Shown here one piece after another: positions 1 through 12,669 of a DNA stretch of 64,000 nt. This DNA comes from Sequoia sempervirens (taxonomy: Eukaryota > Streptophyta > Pinopsida > Cupressales > Cupressaceae): NCBI GenBank assembly GCA_007258455.2, contig VDFB02047230.1:160092635-160156634 (forward strand), in the 5' to 3' direction. The notes below the pieces were generated by a model that had not been told where the DNA came from, did not search any database, and saw nothing but the letters and a program-made list of their open reading frames with translations. Numbering within the stretch: the stretch's first letter is position 1; the number at the start of each line of letters is the position of its first letter. A program made the translations under genes and the position numbers.

Positions 1-1296
1 TCCCACCTTGGTCAGAAAAGTTTCACAGCTTCTCTGCTTCCCTGTAGCCTTCAATCTTTCATCACTCTGTAGACTTTGTGTCTCTCTCTCTGTGCTCCAA
101 CTTCACTCAAGAGACAAAGAACACATGAAGCATAATCCGGTGTCTACATCTCACTTCTTTTTAATGTCCTTGATTAGTTGAAGTGCTCTCAAACCGTTGA
201 AACGAACGCCTAGTATTAATGAAATATGGCATTCCCTTACTCGCGAATGTGGTTGGCGTGCCATGGTTGACAACCTGAAACATGGATGGTGGAATATTAG
301 TCCTACATGGAGGGAGCGGAAATTCAGGGGTTTTTTTTACCATAGCTGGTATCACGAAGCCAATAGTTTTATAAATGTTATAACATGAAGGAATATTAAA
401 AAAATGTAATTGAAAATATTAAAAAAAAAGTTGTTGGAGAATTTTCAGGAAGCTAATAGTTTTATAAATTTTATAACCTGAAAGAATATTAAAAAATTAT
501 AAATTTTGGATGTCGAATAAATGGAAATTTTCTAATAGAGACTTCTATTTCAAGATAAGATTCTAATTTATATTCTTAATAAATTTTATTTATCTCAAAT
601 ATGTTGTGGCTCAATAATTATAAATCTTCAAGGATAGACTTTCTTAATCTCCTCTTCAACTTTAAATGTTTTAATAATCTAAATTAATTAATTAATTTAA
701 AGTTTTGATCTTTGACCTTTAACTTTCAATATTTTAATAATTTGAATTAACTAATTAATTCAAGGTTTTGATATTAGTCAATGGATTCTTGATTTGTTAG
801 TAAAGTTGAATGACTTTGAATGAGTCCACAAGAGATCACGTCTCAAGGAAATAGATACTATGCAATCCTTGACTTTCAACTTAAGAAGTTGCAACTTATG
901 AATGATGGATTATTAAAAGATTATGGGTTTGATATATAACCCTCCAACAACAAAAACAAGTTTTGTTAATGTTAATCTATTTATAATATTTTTTTATGGT
1001 GATTGTGTATAACTAGCACTTACATCTAAAGGAGGTTCAAGGTTTATTGCGATAGGTATCTTAATATGTTAGAGAGTATGTGTTTGTGCATGCAAATTCT
1101 AGTTGCATGTGGTTGGATTAAACAATTAATAATAAATGCTAAATAATGGAATGAAATAAACTTAGATAAATATAGATTTTTTCCTTAAAAAAATTAAGTA
1201 TTATGTGATTATGAAATATTTGCATACAAATTTAAAACATAAAGCAATACAAAAGAAAAAGGAAATTGCCATCAAATTGACAAAAAACAAATGGAG

Positions 1297-1356
1297 ATAG
1301 AATGTTCATATCTAGTTGTCAAATCAATAGAATGTTCCTATCTAGTTGTCAAATCA
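1297..1356. repeat. 30-bp tandem repeat, two copies
   Basis: Two head-to-tail 30-bp units begin ATAGAATGTTC and end GTTGTCAAATCA (1297-1326 and 1327-1356). They differ at a single position by eye, so the duplication is much younger than the surrounding degenerate repeats. Confidence 0.85.
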
Positions 1357-1469
1357 ATATTTATCTCGCTTTTATGTGATAAGTGAGATTTTGGAGGCTT
1401 TTATCATTAAAGGGCAACGTGATATTTGTTTGAGGCTTAAATCTCACACTATATGTAGTCTATAGACTA

Positions 1470-1985
1470 ATTATTTTAATTTTAAAAAATATATTTTAAA
1501 AAAGATTTGATATTTTAATAATAAAATTTTGAAAAAAATTAAGAAAGGAAAAGTTAAAATATTGATTTTCCTTTTAATTTGAGTTGAGATATGTTTAGAG
1601 AGAAAACCAAATTAACTACTTAATTTAAAGTTTTGACTTTAAATATTTAATGAAGATATTCTAAATAGTAAATTTTCATGATAATTATATATTGTTTAAT
1701 TTAAAAATATGTTTTAAGAAGATATTAAATCTTTTTAATTTAAATAAAATTATATGTTTACATAGAAAATCAAGTTAATTAATTAACTTAAAGCTTCTAA
1801 TTAAAAAAAATTCATTAAAACAAAAATATTTTAGATAATAAATTTGATAATAACTATATACAAATGTGTTAATTTAGAAAGATGATATTTTTTAAGTTAG
1901 TTTTCTCTTTCAATTGAGTTGAGATATGTTTATGGAGAAAATAAAAAGCTAATATTTGACTTAAAGAAGTTAAGTGGTTTGAGTA
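1470..1985. repeat. Degenerate tandem array, period about 165 bp
   Basis: The landmark ATATGTTTA followed by GAGAAAA or TAGAAAA and then an AATTAA/CTTAAAG block recurs at about 1589, 1752 and 1924, giving spacings near 163 and 172 bp. Between landmarks, the stretches with TTTAATTTA and TTTTTTAAG/TTTTAAG also line up. A partial unit seems to precede the first landmark. The copies are strongly diverged and AT-rich, so the limits are approximate. Confidence 0.5.
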
Positions 1986-3421
1986 TGGCAACACTAAAAA
2001 AAAATTGTATTGATATTTTAAAAAAAATAAAGTTGATTTTTGTTTATCTTTTACTTAAAGTTTTTTTAAGGATGATTCAATTAATTACTATTGACAAATA
2101 AATATCTTAAGAACAAGAGTTAGGATTGATAATGATTGTAAATTAATAATAAACAATAGTACTTAGTTTTTTATTGATTCAACTTTGCATCAAAAAATTA
2201 AGATTTGTTCATCAAATACATCAAATTAGTAAATATTTTGTCTAGCAGAAAGGGCCACTTTTGTAGCTATAGAAGTAATGTACGCTATTATAGAATCAAG
2301 CATGCATCTATAGATCTAATCATTTTTTGTATAGATCTAAATTATAATTTGTAATATACAATTTTCTATGTTTTAGGTGTAAAATATGTTCACTTTGTTT
2401 TATAGAATCTTTATAAAAATTATTGTGTGGATAAAGGAGTTTTCAAGTGATTTAGAATATTTATCCCTTTTGTCAACTCCTAGAATACTAATTTAACCAC
2501 TTTGTATAAAGATCAAAAATAGCAAGTCCTCATAAAATATGCACTAGAATGTTAATGTAGCATTGATATTACATGAAGTTATTTTTATCTTCCTTGATGT
2601 ATGCAAGAGGTATTATTTAATGAGCTACAGTTCTAGATTTCCAAATGAATTCTAGAGTTAGTCCTTAAATACTAAATAGTATAGTTAGTTCTAGTTTATT
2701 TATGTTACCATGAGCTATAGTTAGTGTTTGGTTGTAGCGTGGGAAGATAACTATCCAATTCAAGTATAGCAAGCCAACAACCTTTAACCAAGTGTGTCTG
2801 ATAGCAATGTATTTTTTGAAGTGGTTACTCACATAGAGAAGTCATGTTACATATAATGTGTGGCATGATGACATCATCATATGGTTATGTGATGGTTGTG
2901 TAACTATTGGTATTATGTGTAGCAATTAGATAATTAGATAATTGGAATTCCTTGTTGGATGGATTTGTAGCTATAATGATACGTGCATATGAATCTACAA
3001 CAATTGGTTGGGCTTGGTGAATGTTGGTGAAGATTAATGCCAAATAAATATGTTTGCAAAAGAATAGTATGATGTAAGCCAATAAGTTGACAATCTAAAT
3101 GGTGAAAGGTTTTTTCTCACAAGATTTTCCCACATAACTTTGTTATCTCTTCTATTTCATATGGTTTTCATATTATTCCATGTGTTTCCTTTAATGTTGT
3201 TGAATAGATTGTAAGATTGTTATAACTATTTTTTTATCATATAGTCATAATTTGTTCCTCTATTATATTTATCAATTCATTACAACAAAGTATCAAAATA
3301 CTAGCATTTAGTATCAAATTCAATTATTTTGAAACATAATGTTATACTACTACATGTATAATTGGTCTCAAAGGAAAGCTTTATGAAAAATTGTGAAAAG
3401 ATATAGTGTGGTGTTTAATCT

Positions 3422-5255
3422 ATGGCTAGCACTTCAAGGTCTAAGATTGAGCATTTTAATGGACAAAACTTTGAGTTATAAAAGTTGAAAGTGGAAGATC
3501 TTCTTATAGAAAGAAATCAATTGATTGTACTTTTCTTTGACTAAACCCTTTGGTACATGTCTGATAAAGATTAAATAAAAATGGATAAAAGAGCTAGGAG
3601 TACTATCTATTTATGCCTTTAAATTCTATGTTGATGAATGTATATAAATAATATCTTTTTTATTCCTTATGGAAGAAGATAGGGACATTGCATTAGTCCA
3701 AGATTCTTGTCAATTAACTTATTTTGAAAAATAAGTTATATTCTTTAAAGATAAATAAGGGAGACTTTATTTATGATCCTCTTAATACCTTAAATCTCAT
3801 TCTAAGTCAACATGTGTTAAATAGAATTCAGGTCAGATGAAGAGGATAAATATATTTTGTTACTTAGTATTTTTACCTAATTTATGAGAAAAATTAATCA
3901 TGAAAATCTATAGCAATACTACTTCACCTAAACTAAAAAAAAAATCATAAGCATTTTGTTAACTAAATAAATTAGAAGGAAATTTAAGGATGAAACCTCT
4001 TCTAATGCTCTAGTTGTACTTGGGAAAGATCCAAGAATAGAGGGTCAAATTCTCCTAGGACATCAAGAGTAAAATGTTGTAATTGTGGCAAAGAGGTTAC
4101 ATTAAGTATTATAAATCCAAGAAGAAGGATGGTTGTTTTAAAAAATCTTAGACAATGATGAATATAGTAACAATGTTTTATTTATTATAATATCATTAGT
4201 GATGGCTCTTTGTTAACTGACTTAGTTGCACATCTTATCACATGATTCCTCATAGAGATTGGTATTTTGACTACAAAGAATGAAATGGAGGAAAAATTTT
4301 CCTTGGTGATAACAACTCTATAAGAATAGTTGGTTGAGGGAGGGTGAAGGTGTCTTTCATAGACGAGAGACTGAGAACACTCTTACATGTATGGCATATT
4401 CCAAGTTTAGCAAAGAATACTTTATTTTCATTTACTCTAGAATTCATGTTGTCTTTAATTATAAGGGTTGTAGTTTAGATAGAGTCAACTTGGTTCTTGC
4501 TAAGGGAGTGTGAGATGGAACTCTATTCAATAAGGATGCATCAACCTTACCTAGATATGACAATGTACTTGAACTTGAATATAGGTTATTTTCACATCAT
4601 AGGCTAGGCCATATATATGAAAAATGTTTGATTAGTGATTAAAACTATGGTGGAAGGAGTTTTGCAGTGTTATATTAGGTTTAAATTTTGTGAATATTTT
4701 GTGTTTGGTAAGTAGAATAGGATGTGGTGTTCTTTATGGAGTACAAGGGAAAAAGAGATTATGGAGGTGATTCATAGTGGTGTGTTTTGTTATGTGGATG
4801 GCAATTCCATTGATAAGTCTTAGTATTTTCTCTCTTTCATCAATGATTATACTAAACATACTTTGGTTAAAAAATTATGAAAAAGTTTGAAGTTTTTAAG
4901 AAGTTAAAGGAATTTTTAAGGCGCTTATGAAAACACAAAATAATGAGAATATTAAAGTGTTAAGGTTTGATAGTGGTGGAGATTTTTTTTGTAAGGAATT
5001 TGAGTTATTTTGTAACCACACTAGAATTATGAAATAAAAGGCAACACCCTATAAACCACAACAAAATGGGGTGTTTAAAATATTAAACAAAAGGTCATGT
5101 TGGATCAAGCCAAGATTATGTTAAGTAGAATTGGTCTAAGATAGGAGTTATGGTTTGAAGTGGTAAGTACAACATATTACTTTAATAATAGGTCTCTTAC
5201 CTCTACACTTGAAAATGAAAGATCATATGAAATGTGAAAAGTTTAATAACCCTAA
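3422..5255 (+). pseudogene. Ty1/Copia gag-protease-integrase relic
   Basis: This is a heavily decayed Copia polyprotein on the plus strand, visible only across broken frames. In order: a gag start at 3422 reading MASTSRSKIEHFNGQNFEL, then a stop where family members usually have Trp; a gag zinc-knuckle remnant (CCNCGK) at about 4075-4095; a protease-region remnant at about 4190-4320; an integrase core with a decayed DNGGE-type motif (reads DSGGD) at about 4969-4984; a PQQNGV motif at about 5058-5075; and the start of the integrase C-terminal region up to about 5245. RT and RNase H are not seen. A sequence resembling a new LTR terminus (TGTAATGCCC) follows at 5256, so the relic may have been interrupted there. 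A weak primer-site-like AAGTATCAAAA lies near 3287. There are many stops and frameshifts, so it cannot be active. Confidence 0.8.
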
Positions 5256-8039
5256 TGTAATGCCCATTGTTCCACCCATCAATTTTACTATAATTTTATC
5301 CTTAAGTAAATAAATTATGATGCCAACACTTAGCAATAAAAATTTTCTTTTCATATATAAGAATAATATGCACATTTGAAATAAATATCATTCCAAACTT
5401 TCCCATTGCATTACAACTTTTCAAAGCATTGATATTATATTACATAATTACATGATAACATTTCGCTTTTAGAATTTTCAATAACAATGGATAATAGCTT
5501 TCATGAGCTCACTGGCACTAGGTATACAAATGGTCCAGGTGTCCTCCATCAAATTTTGGTCACCTAAACTGATGAGGAAAAGCATCACTTGAGTGCTTTT
5601 TCGCCAACCATGGACTCGCCACGATCCCCCACACATCTACCTTACTAGTAAGATGGCCCTCCCTTTGACGAAGAGATTGGTTTGGTAACCTCATAATAAT
5701 TATGACCTTCCCTAAGCTTGGTGGTGTGTCTTATACCTTTCTAGAACTAATATATAGTGGTTACAATTTGCATGTATGAATATCCCTTGCCTAATACATA
5801 AGCTCATATCACAACGAACTAATAGTGTAAACAGTGGCAACTTACACTACTTTGGCCAAAGTATTCATCACCCTGAATTTGGAATGGAAGTCACATGCTC
5901 ATCCACCTTCCTAGCTCAATTTGTATTGACCATTCATATCCTTATATGCATAGGCTATCCCCTTATGCCATGGAGTAACCTTAACCCCAAGAATAACCTA
6001 TTAACCCCATATGTTTATTATGACACTTCTACTTAAGTAATTCAAAGTAACCCTAACTTACCAATTAACCATACGGTTTAACATAGCATCACATCATTAA
6101 ATGAATCTATTTCAAAAGTATATTCACAACAATAAAATTATCCATTCAAGAGTGTAATCTCAACAATTAATGACTCCCATCGAAATTATAATCTCATCAA
6201 TAAGTGGCCTCAACCAAAAGTATATTTTTAAACAATAAATAACTTCTATTAAAAATATAACCTTCAACAATAAATTACTTCAATAAAAGATAAAATCAAC
6301 AATAAAATGATCAATCATATAGGTTAATCCCAACCCATTGTTTTCAACAACAATCAAGTATACAATCCAACCAAATATGTTATTCTTGACAATCAAAGTA
6401 AAGTAACGTTCAAGTGAACATAAACCAAACATAAAACTTCTCTTTCAAATACCTCATACATTCACATGTGTACTATATTCATATATCATCTGGAGGACTT
6501 AATCAACTTGCGAGGAGTTGGTGCTTTTACACCATAGTCCTCTCACAATACGATTTTGGGTTATCGAAACATGAGTCCTCTTATAGAGTTTCGTGAATAA
6601 GAAAATAATCTCAAGCAAATAAGAAAAATAACATAACCAAATAACATAACCATAAATACATTTTATCAACCATATTGTTGAATAATGATATAACCACTAA
6701 GTTTGTACCCTATCCCAAGATTCAAGATTCTTTTCATACTTTCTAGGAGGAATAAGTAATCAATCAAGTAAGATTATCAATCAAGGTTTGCTTAGCATCA
6801 CAACATAACTATGATGACATTTCTATCATGCCACCTTTCTTGTTGTATTACTAATCTCATTGTCCACCAAGGTTTACTTAGCCCTATAAGCTAACAACTT
6901 AAACACTAATAATCTATTATATAGAGTATATGCATATATCCTATAATGAGGTTTGTTAACAGCTAGACTCATTAAGAATCTTTCACTTTCATGTAAAGAA
7001 TAAAATAACCATTCCATAATAAACAACTAAACATATTTTTCAGACAAGGAAACCAAAGAAACAATCTTTTCAAATCATAAAATGCATAATAGAGTAGAAA
7101 TCAACATGCATGTTTGTGCAAAGCTCTAATCAATCAAATTGGATTCCTAGCTCAACCTTCCCAAAATCAACAAGCAATTCTCAACTTTCTCTCTTACACT
7201 CACCAAAAAAAAACTTACTCCCAAAACCTCTCATAAACTCTCAAACTCAAAAAATCAGAACAACAATAACTTAGAAAAATAAGCATCAAGAGTGCATAAT
7301 GCATCCCATTTGAGGGAGAAAGCACCTCTATTTAAACACAAATGTAGGCTAGAAATAAGCTATCAAAGATGACACTTCTCAATTCAAAAGGTTCGACTTG
7401 GCAAGAAGAAGAAAAGGTGGTAGCTAAAATCATTGCATAGTAAACACATGCACACCTTGATTTCATCATAGTGAATGAGTCACTTATTCAAATGGATAGT
7501 AAGAATAATATTCAGAAATGCAAGGTTAATGTTTCCATGAGTCGACTCAATTTGGCTAGCTTCTCATTTGATCATTTCTCATATTTAAATTTTCTTTATA
7601 AGCTAGAACTCATATTGCAATTTAGACTTCTATCTGGTTCATATTATTCATAATTTAGTACCACATTTACATTACGTGCCCTATTCCTCTAGTTGATGTT
7701 TGTTAATGACTAGGTCAAAGTTTCCTTACATTGAGTACCCACTTTGCCTTCAAGTTTTGACTTAGTCTTGGCATATTTAACTCACACATTGGTTTCCTTT
7801 AGACTCCATGTGCTTTATTCCAACGCTACCTATGATTCATATTACTCAGGATTCAAATACTTAATACATTTTCTTATGTTTATGCACTGCCCCAATATGT
7901 AGTGCAATCCTTATTTCTTTTGCATTTTATCCATTATAAATGTTGTACTTTATATGTTATATGTTGCACTATTTATATTGGGTGCTCAATAAACATTATA
8001 GTGCTATTTGAATTCATTAATATATATATGCATATATAT
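5256..8039. other. Unresolved AT-rich stretch with an LTR-like left end
   Basis: The stretch opens with TGTAATGCCC immediately after the Copia relic, which is the kind of terminus seen on plant LTRs. Near 7300-7340, read on the minus strand, a TTTAAATAGAGG promoter-like box is followed by a purine/pyrimidine-rich segment, as in an LTR promoter. I could not find the matching second LTR, a primer site or a target duplication, and no coding relic is recognised. The longest frame (5776-6036, +) has no family resemblance I can name. Confidence 0.3.
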
Positions 8040-8276
8040 ATGTGTTTGTGTACGAAAAATTCACCGTCAGTAATTCACCAATGAAAAATTCATCGCCAAC
8101 AATTCACCACAAGAAAATCTACTACCATGACAATTCACCACACAAAAAATTAATTGCATGAATTTTTGGCAATTAATTTTCCATGGCGGTGAATTTTCTC
8201 ACGATGAATTCTTGACAGTGAATTTTCCATTGGTGAATTGTTACAGTGAATTTTCCTAGAGCCATGTGTGTGTGTA
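8040..8276. mobile_element. Fold-back (inverted-repeat) element, MITE-like
   Basis: From 8053 to about 8256 the sequence forms one long imperfect hairpin. The left arm reads AAAAATTCACCGTC then AATTCACCAATGAAAAATTC, and the reverse complement of the right end reads GGAAAATTCACTGT then AATTCACCAATGGAAAATTC. The arms meet at an AATTGCATGAATT apex. Each arm is itself built from short AATTCAC repeats. A 13-bp motif ATGTGTTTGTGTA (8040-8052) recurs with one mismatch at 8264-8276 and could be a target duplication, but it is TG-rich simple sequence and may be coincidental. No coding capacity. Confidence 0.6.
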
Positions 8277-8375
8277 TATTCTTCAATTTATAAGTTTATG
8301 AGATGCATAATTCGATATTTGAATACACATACTCATATTTACGTATTTCGCATAATAGTGCATGCATAATATATA

Positions 8376-8481
8376 CATATAAATATATATATTAATATAC
8401 TTATATGGATGTTTCCATTAGCATTGATACATATGTGCATATTAATATATATTTATATATACATATACTATATATATATAT
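8376..8481. repeat. TA-rich microsatellite
   Basis: A run of imperfect TATATA/TACATA simple sequence with no other content, ending at the TATATATATATG block before about 8481. Shorter TA tracts also occur near 8020-8041 and at 10606-10620. Confidence 0.75.
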
Positions 8482-10849
8482 GAAATGTGGGAAAATAGGC
8501 CAGGGTTTGATTGAAAGAAAAAAGGGGGTTCACCAAAATGATAGTAGGTAGACCTATTCTCCTTTATTTCATTTAGGAAATGAGATCCACACAATGAAAG
8601 GACTGTCAACCCAAAAGGTGAATCAAATCAAGGTGTGAATCTGCAAATTTCCCTTTTATGCAAGGACGGGGATCTTGATTAAGCAACACTTTGGGGAGAA
8701 AGATTAAAAATAGCAAACAAACTCCAAAATGCAACCTAAAACTTGAATTCAATAGATTATGCTCAATTCTAATGGAATCAAAAATTAAAATGTAGATATG
8801 AGAATGGTAAAATGATGTGTACCAATCACCAAAAGTTCTTTTTTAGAGCTTATTGAGGACTCATTCGCCCTATGGTGAATGGGTCCTAGCTAGGGCTTTG
8901 TAAAAATGGTTTATGGGTTCTCTTCTATTATGTTTGCACTCCTAGATCCCTGATTTTCATGGTCGAACAGCCATAAATAAATCTTGTAGGTGAATTTTCG
9001 TGAAATTGCAAGAATGATGACAACTTTGATAACTTTGACAACTTTGCAATTTTTCTCTTCAATAGATCTTCCACCTAAAATCTGCAAACAAAAATCAAGA
9101 GAGAAAAATGTTTTGTTGTTGGTGAATGGAGGTTTTCCTTGGTCAAACCTCATTTTGGTAATTAAACTTTGAAATCAAAGGAAATAGCATGAAAGGAATG
9201 ATGAATGAACAAGCCTATGTCACAACTCACCAAACTCTTATTTAGACCTTGGAATGTGGATCTGCAACTAGCATGAAATGGCTTCAATGGATGTGGATCT
9301 TGATCTTGAAACTTGATTTGAAACAATGCCTTTGAATGCTTGAATGGATCTTGATCACTACATCAACATATTATCTCAAATAACATGCATGACTTTGACA
9401 TGGTAATGGATCTTGATTGCTGCAATAATTCTTCTATAAATCTGGTCTTGAATTCCTTGAAATGCTCTAGGTGCTCATCAAAATCTTCTAGGATGCTTGA
9501 AAGTCTTAGGATGAAACTTAATGAAATGACCTCTTATTTATACATATGTTTAACATTAATTCCCAAAATTCAAATAACACAAGGTGACATGTGAATACAC
9601 ATTTGAAATTATTGAAATACTGCTAAAAACATAGTAAAAATTTAGGCCCTAGACTTAAGTGAGGACCCATTCAACCTTGGGCGAATGGATCCTAGGTCAC
9701 TTACCTAGGACACACATTCTCCAATGATAAATGTTATGTTATGGCAATAATGGATGTTGGGTTTTCCTCTTCAGAAAATGAAATTAATTAGGATTGGATT
9801 TGAATTAAAGGGGAAAATTAAGGAAAATTAACCTCAATTAATTAATAAACCCAAGATAAGTGTGAAAGTGTAAAGGTGAACCTTACAACACCATAAATAA
9901 GACACAAAATTAAGTCCATTTTATTTTATAAGGCCTTAATGTGAATATGAAAAATACGTATTATAACGCTAAATTAAGGCATAATTTAGTCCTTTTTATT
10001 ATTATTATTTCCCAAATTAAGTGTGAAAAAGCCTAAATACTTTTTTCTACACTACATTTAGCCCTCACTTTAGTGAGAGTATGAGCACAAGCACAAACTC
10101 ATACTAAAGTAGACATTTAAGACACATATGTATGCAACAATGACAGAGATACTCAATCATCCACTATCAAATCCTAGGAGAAATAGAGCAGATCAAGTTT
10201 CGATTGTTTGTCCAACTCGATGTGGATCAATTATAGGTTGTTTTTCCAATATGTTTGCAAGCAAAACTCTATGTCCACTATGTAAACAACACATACACTC
10301 ATGCAAGCAAATGGAACCTTAGATCGTCCACTAGGTGAGCCCCCAACGGGTGGCAAATGAGAGAATCTTATTAGGCTCCCATACCATATCAAACCTATCC
10401 TCTTGACAACTTCAATAAGGCACCACAATATGGAACTTTGAGCTTCACAAGGCCTAACAAGTTACGTTATGCTAAGCACTCGTGAACCTAGGAAAGGCTC
10501 TACTGGCAAGCAAGGTGTGTTATGCTTGGTGGCCTTGAATTTAGAGGTTTTAGCTTCACAAGGTTAAGTTGTATTATACTAAACACTTTATGAACATTGT
10601 GTTTATATATATATATATATAGGTTTGTTCAAAGGGACTTCGCTTAGTTCATGTAATGTCTTCTTAGGGATCATTGTGCCTAATGTCTCCAAGAGAGGAC
10701 AGGTCTAGAATAAGAGAATCACAACTTAGCAAATGCAATGCATAGCATCACCACTAAGAGGAAAGTCAAATGGCTCCCCTAAAGGGGTGTATTGACATTT
10801 TGTTGGAAACTTCCTTTGAGTTCTTGGTTGTTCTATATTTTGGACAACA
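8482..10849. other. Non-coding stretch with two related hairpins
   Basis: No gene is recognised. Two palindromic segments of the form GGACYCATTCGCCC...GGYGAATGGRTCC occur at about 8852-8888 and 9662-9694, suggesting both belong to one repeat family. A TA microsatellite lies at 10606-10620. The small frames here lack family resemblance. The right end passes into the region downstream of the minus-strand gag relic. Confidence 0.4.
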
Positions 10850-12669
10850 TTGACGGTTCGATCAACAATTCTTGGTGTATTGTTGGATATGTTAGGCTCT
10901 CTAAGTGTAATAGTAGGACCTGCATATACAATCTTGAAATTGACAACTCCATCATTAGTTGCATTCTTGTTTCAGGCCAAATATTTGCCTTTGTCATTTG
11001 AGGTGTTTTGTGTGTTTGTGTTTTTCTTGGCCATCTTGATTTCTCCTTTGTCAATAAGGGCCTTTTCAAGGATGGTGCCTTTTTCCACTAGGTCAACAAA
11101 TGAAGTGCAACACTGCATCCGCAAATCATGTTTCAAGTTTGCATTTAAGTTTTCAATGAACATGACAACTTTTTGTTTATCGGGTATTTCAATAGGACAT
11201 CTACTAGCCAAACCTCTCCATCATTGGAAGAAGGTTACAAAATTTTCACCAACTTCTTGTGTGGTATGGCATAGGGTGGAAATGGTAATTTCGTTATCAA
11301 TTTTGAATGTGAAGTGTTCCACAAACTTGTTTGCTAGTTCTCCCCATGTTCTTATGCTAGTCAATAACCGCAAGAACCACTTAAGTGCTATGCTCGTACG
11401 ACTTCTTAGGAAAATTTTCATTAGGTACATAGGGTTGTATGCAATGTTTGTACAAGCCATGCAAAATTCTCTTGTGTGTTCAAGTGGATTGCTCTTCCCT
11501 TTGTACTTAGGTAAGTTTGGTATGACATAGCCATGTGGAAAGGGAGACATTTATAAACTCCAGTCAAAAGGATAAGGACATAAATCCTAGGTAGAGTAAA
11601 TCTTTTTGTTGGACATTTGCATATTTTCCATTTGTTGTTGCAAGGCCAACATTTGAGTTTGTGGGACATCCACTTGAGTCAATGATAGGTCTTGTGTGTT
11701 TTACAAGCTCATATTGGTGTTTTGGAGTCCAATGTTGTGGGATGAGTTTTGATTAGGTATATATGTTAGTGGCAGGTTTTGGTTTTGGGTTTGGGACATG
11801 TATGCGTATAACAGATTTTAATTTGATATATTTTAGTTTGGTGTGGGCATATGAGTGTTATGAAGTGAATTGGATGGTATATGCCATGAGCTTGTAAAAG
11901 TCTGACCATGTGGATTTTGATGGCCATATTGTGGAAAAGGTCCTTGGTTACCATGTTGCATGAAAGGTCCTTGGTTGCCAATTTGTGTGTTTTGTGGAAT
12001 GGAGCCTCAGATATTGTATTGGGTACGTCCATGAGAAATATGTCCTAGTTGTGATGTGATGATGTGTTGAGAAGCCCCTATATTTGGTATGGAATTTTTT
12101 GTGTAGATGGTAACTTTAGGCTTCTTGGTTGTATTGTTTGTGTCAAATGGACTTGAGGATGATGCCCCTATGGTAAATGTCATTGGTTGTGTTGTGTTAA
12201 AGGTCATTCCTTATGTCATGCCTTGTGTACCAAATAAGGTGTGAATTTTTGTTGCGTCTTTTGTAGTTCCTCCTTATGGCATAGATGTATTAACTTGTGC
12301 AATAGAGACAATAGAGACAGTTGTATTGTTTCCTTGAGTTTGGTTGATGGATGTGGATGATGCTCGTAATGTATTGACATCAAAATTGGGAGGTAATGTG
12401 GCACCTTCTGTCAATAATTTAGCTAGGTAGTGTTGATGGTCATGTGCCAAAAATTCATCCACAAAAGAGGCAAATTCAGGATCTTGTGTGGTGGCATCTA
12501 TTTCTTCTATGATAATGTTTCCACTTTGGTCTCTAGTGACAAATTTCTCCATTAATTATTTGTATGGTCTAGGTGTCTCATGTGAGGAATTTGTAAATGG
12601 GTCGATAAACTCATTGTCTTGTGGGAAAGCCATGCCTTTTCCTTTCCTTTGCGAACTAATTTCAACCAT
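10850..12669 (-). pseudogene. Ty3/Gypsy gag relic
   Basis: On the minus strand this is the gag of a Gypsy-type retrotransposon, the capsid precursor. A plausible start is the ATG at 12669. The N-terminal part runs to an in-frame TAA near 12556, and the frame then reads MEKFVTRDQSGNIIIEEIDA from 12552. The conserved capsid portion (11550-11224) includes PKYKGKSNPLEHTREFCMAC, FLRSRTSIALKWF and TWGELANKFVEHF, as in retrotransposon gag proteins. It is broken by one TGA at 11221-11223 and then resumes in the same frame (WRGLASRCPIEI) to about 10972. I see no protease, RT or integrase downstream, so the pol portion is lost or lies beyond a rearrangement. The TNIAYNPMYLMK segment supports the family call. 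Nonsense codons and frame changes in the 11.6-12.3 kb part make it inactive. Confidence 0.85.

Larger units (their letters stand above)
390..3421. other. AT-rich intergenic DNA without a recognisable gene
   Basis: I see no open frame of convincing length or composition on either strand here. The stretch contains long A and T runs, a two-copy 30-bp tandem repeat near 1.3 kb and a degenerate tandem array at about 1.5-2.0 kb, both listed separately. The motif ATTAATTAATT followed by YAARGTTTTGA occurs near 690 and 755, and again in weaker form inside the array. Short reading frames here are AT-rich, low-complexity and not worth annotating. Confidence 0.6.

Noticed and set aside
161..355. Minus-strand frame with FQVVNHGTPTT, resembling the N-terminal motif of 2-oxoglutarate-dependent dioxygenases.
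   Set aside because: Only about eight residues match. The flanking residues do not follow the family, the frame ends soon after, and no second exon or HxD motif is visible. Could be chance or a tiny pseudogene piece.
10850..11530. A 226-codon plus-strand frame.
   Set aside because: It lies antisense to the clearly recognisable Gypsy gag on the minus strand and has no family resemblance, so it is a shadow frame.
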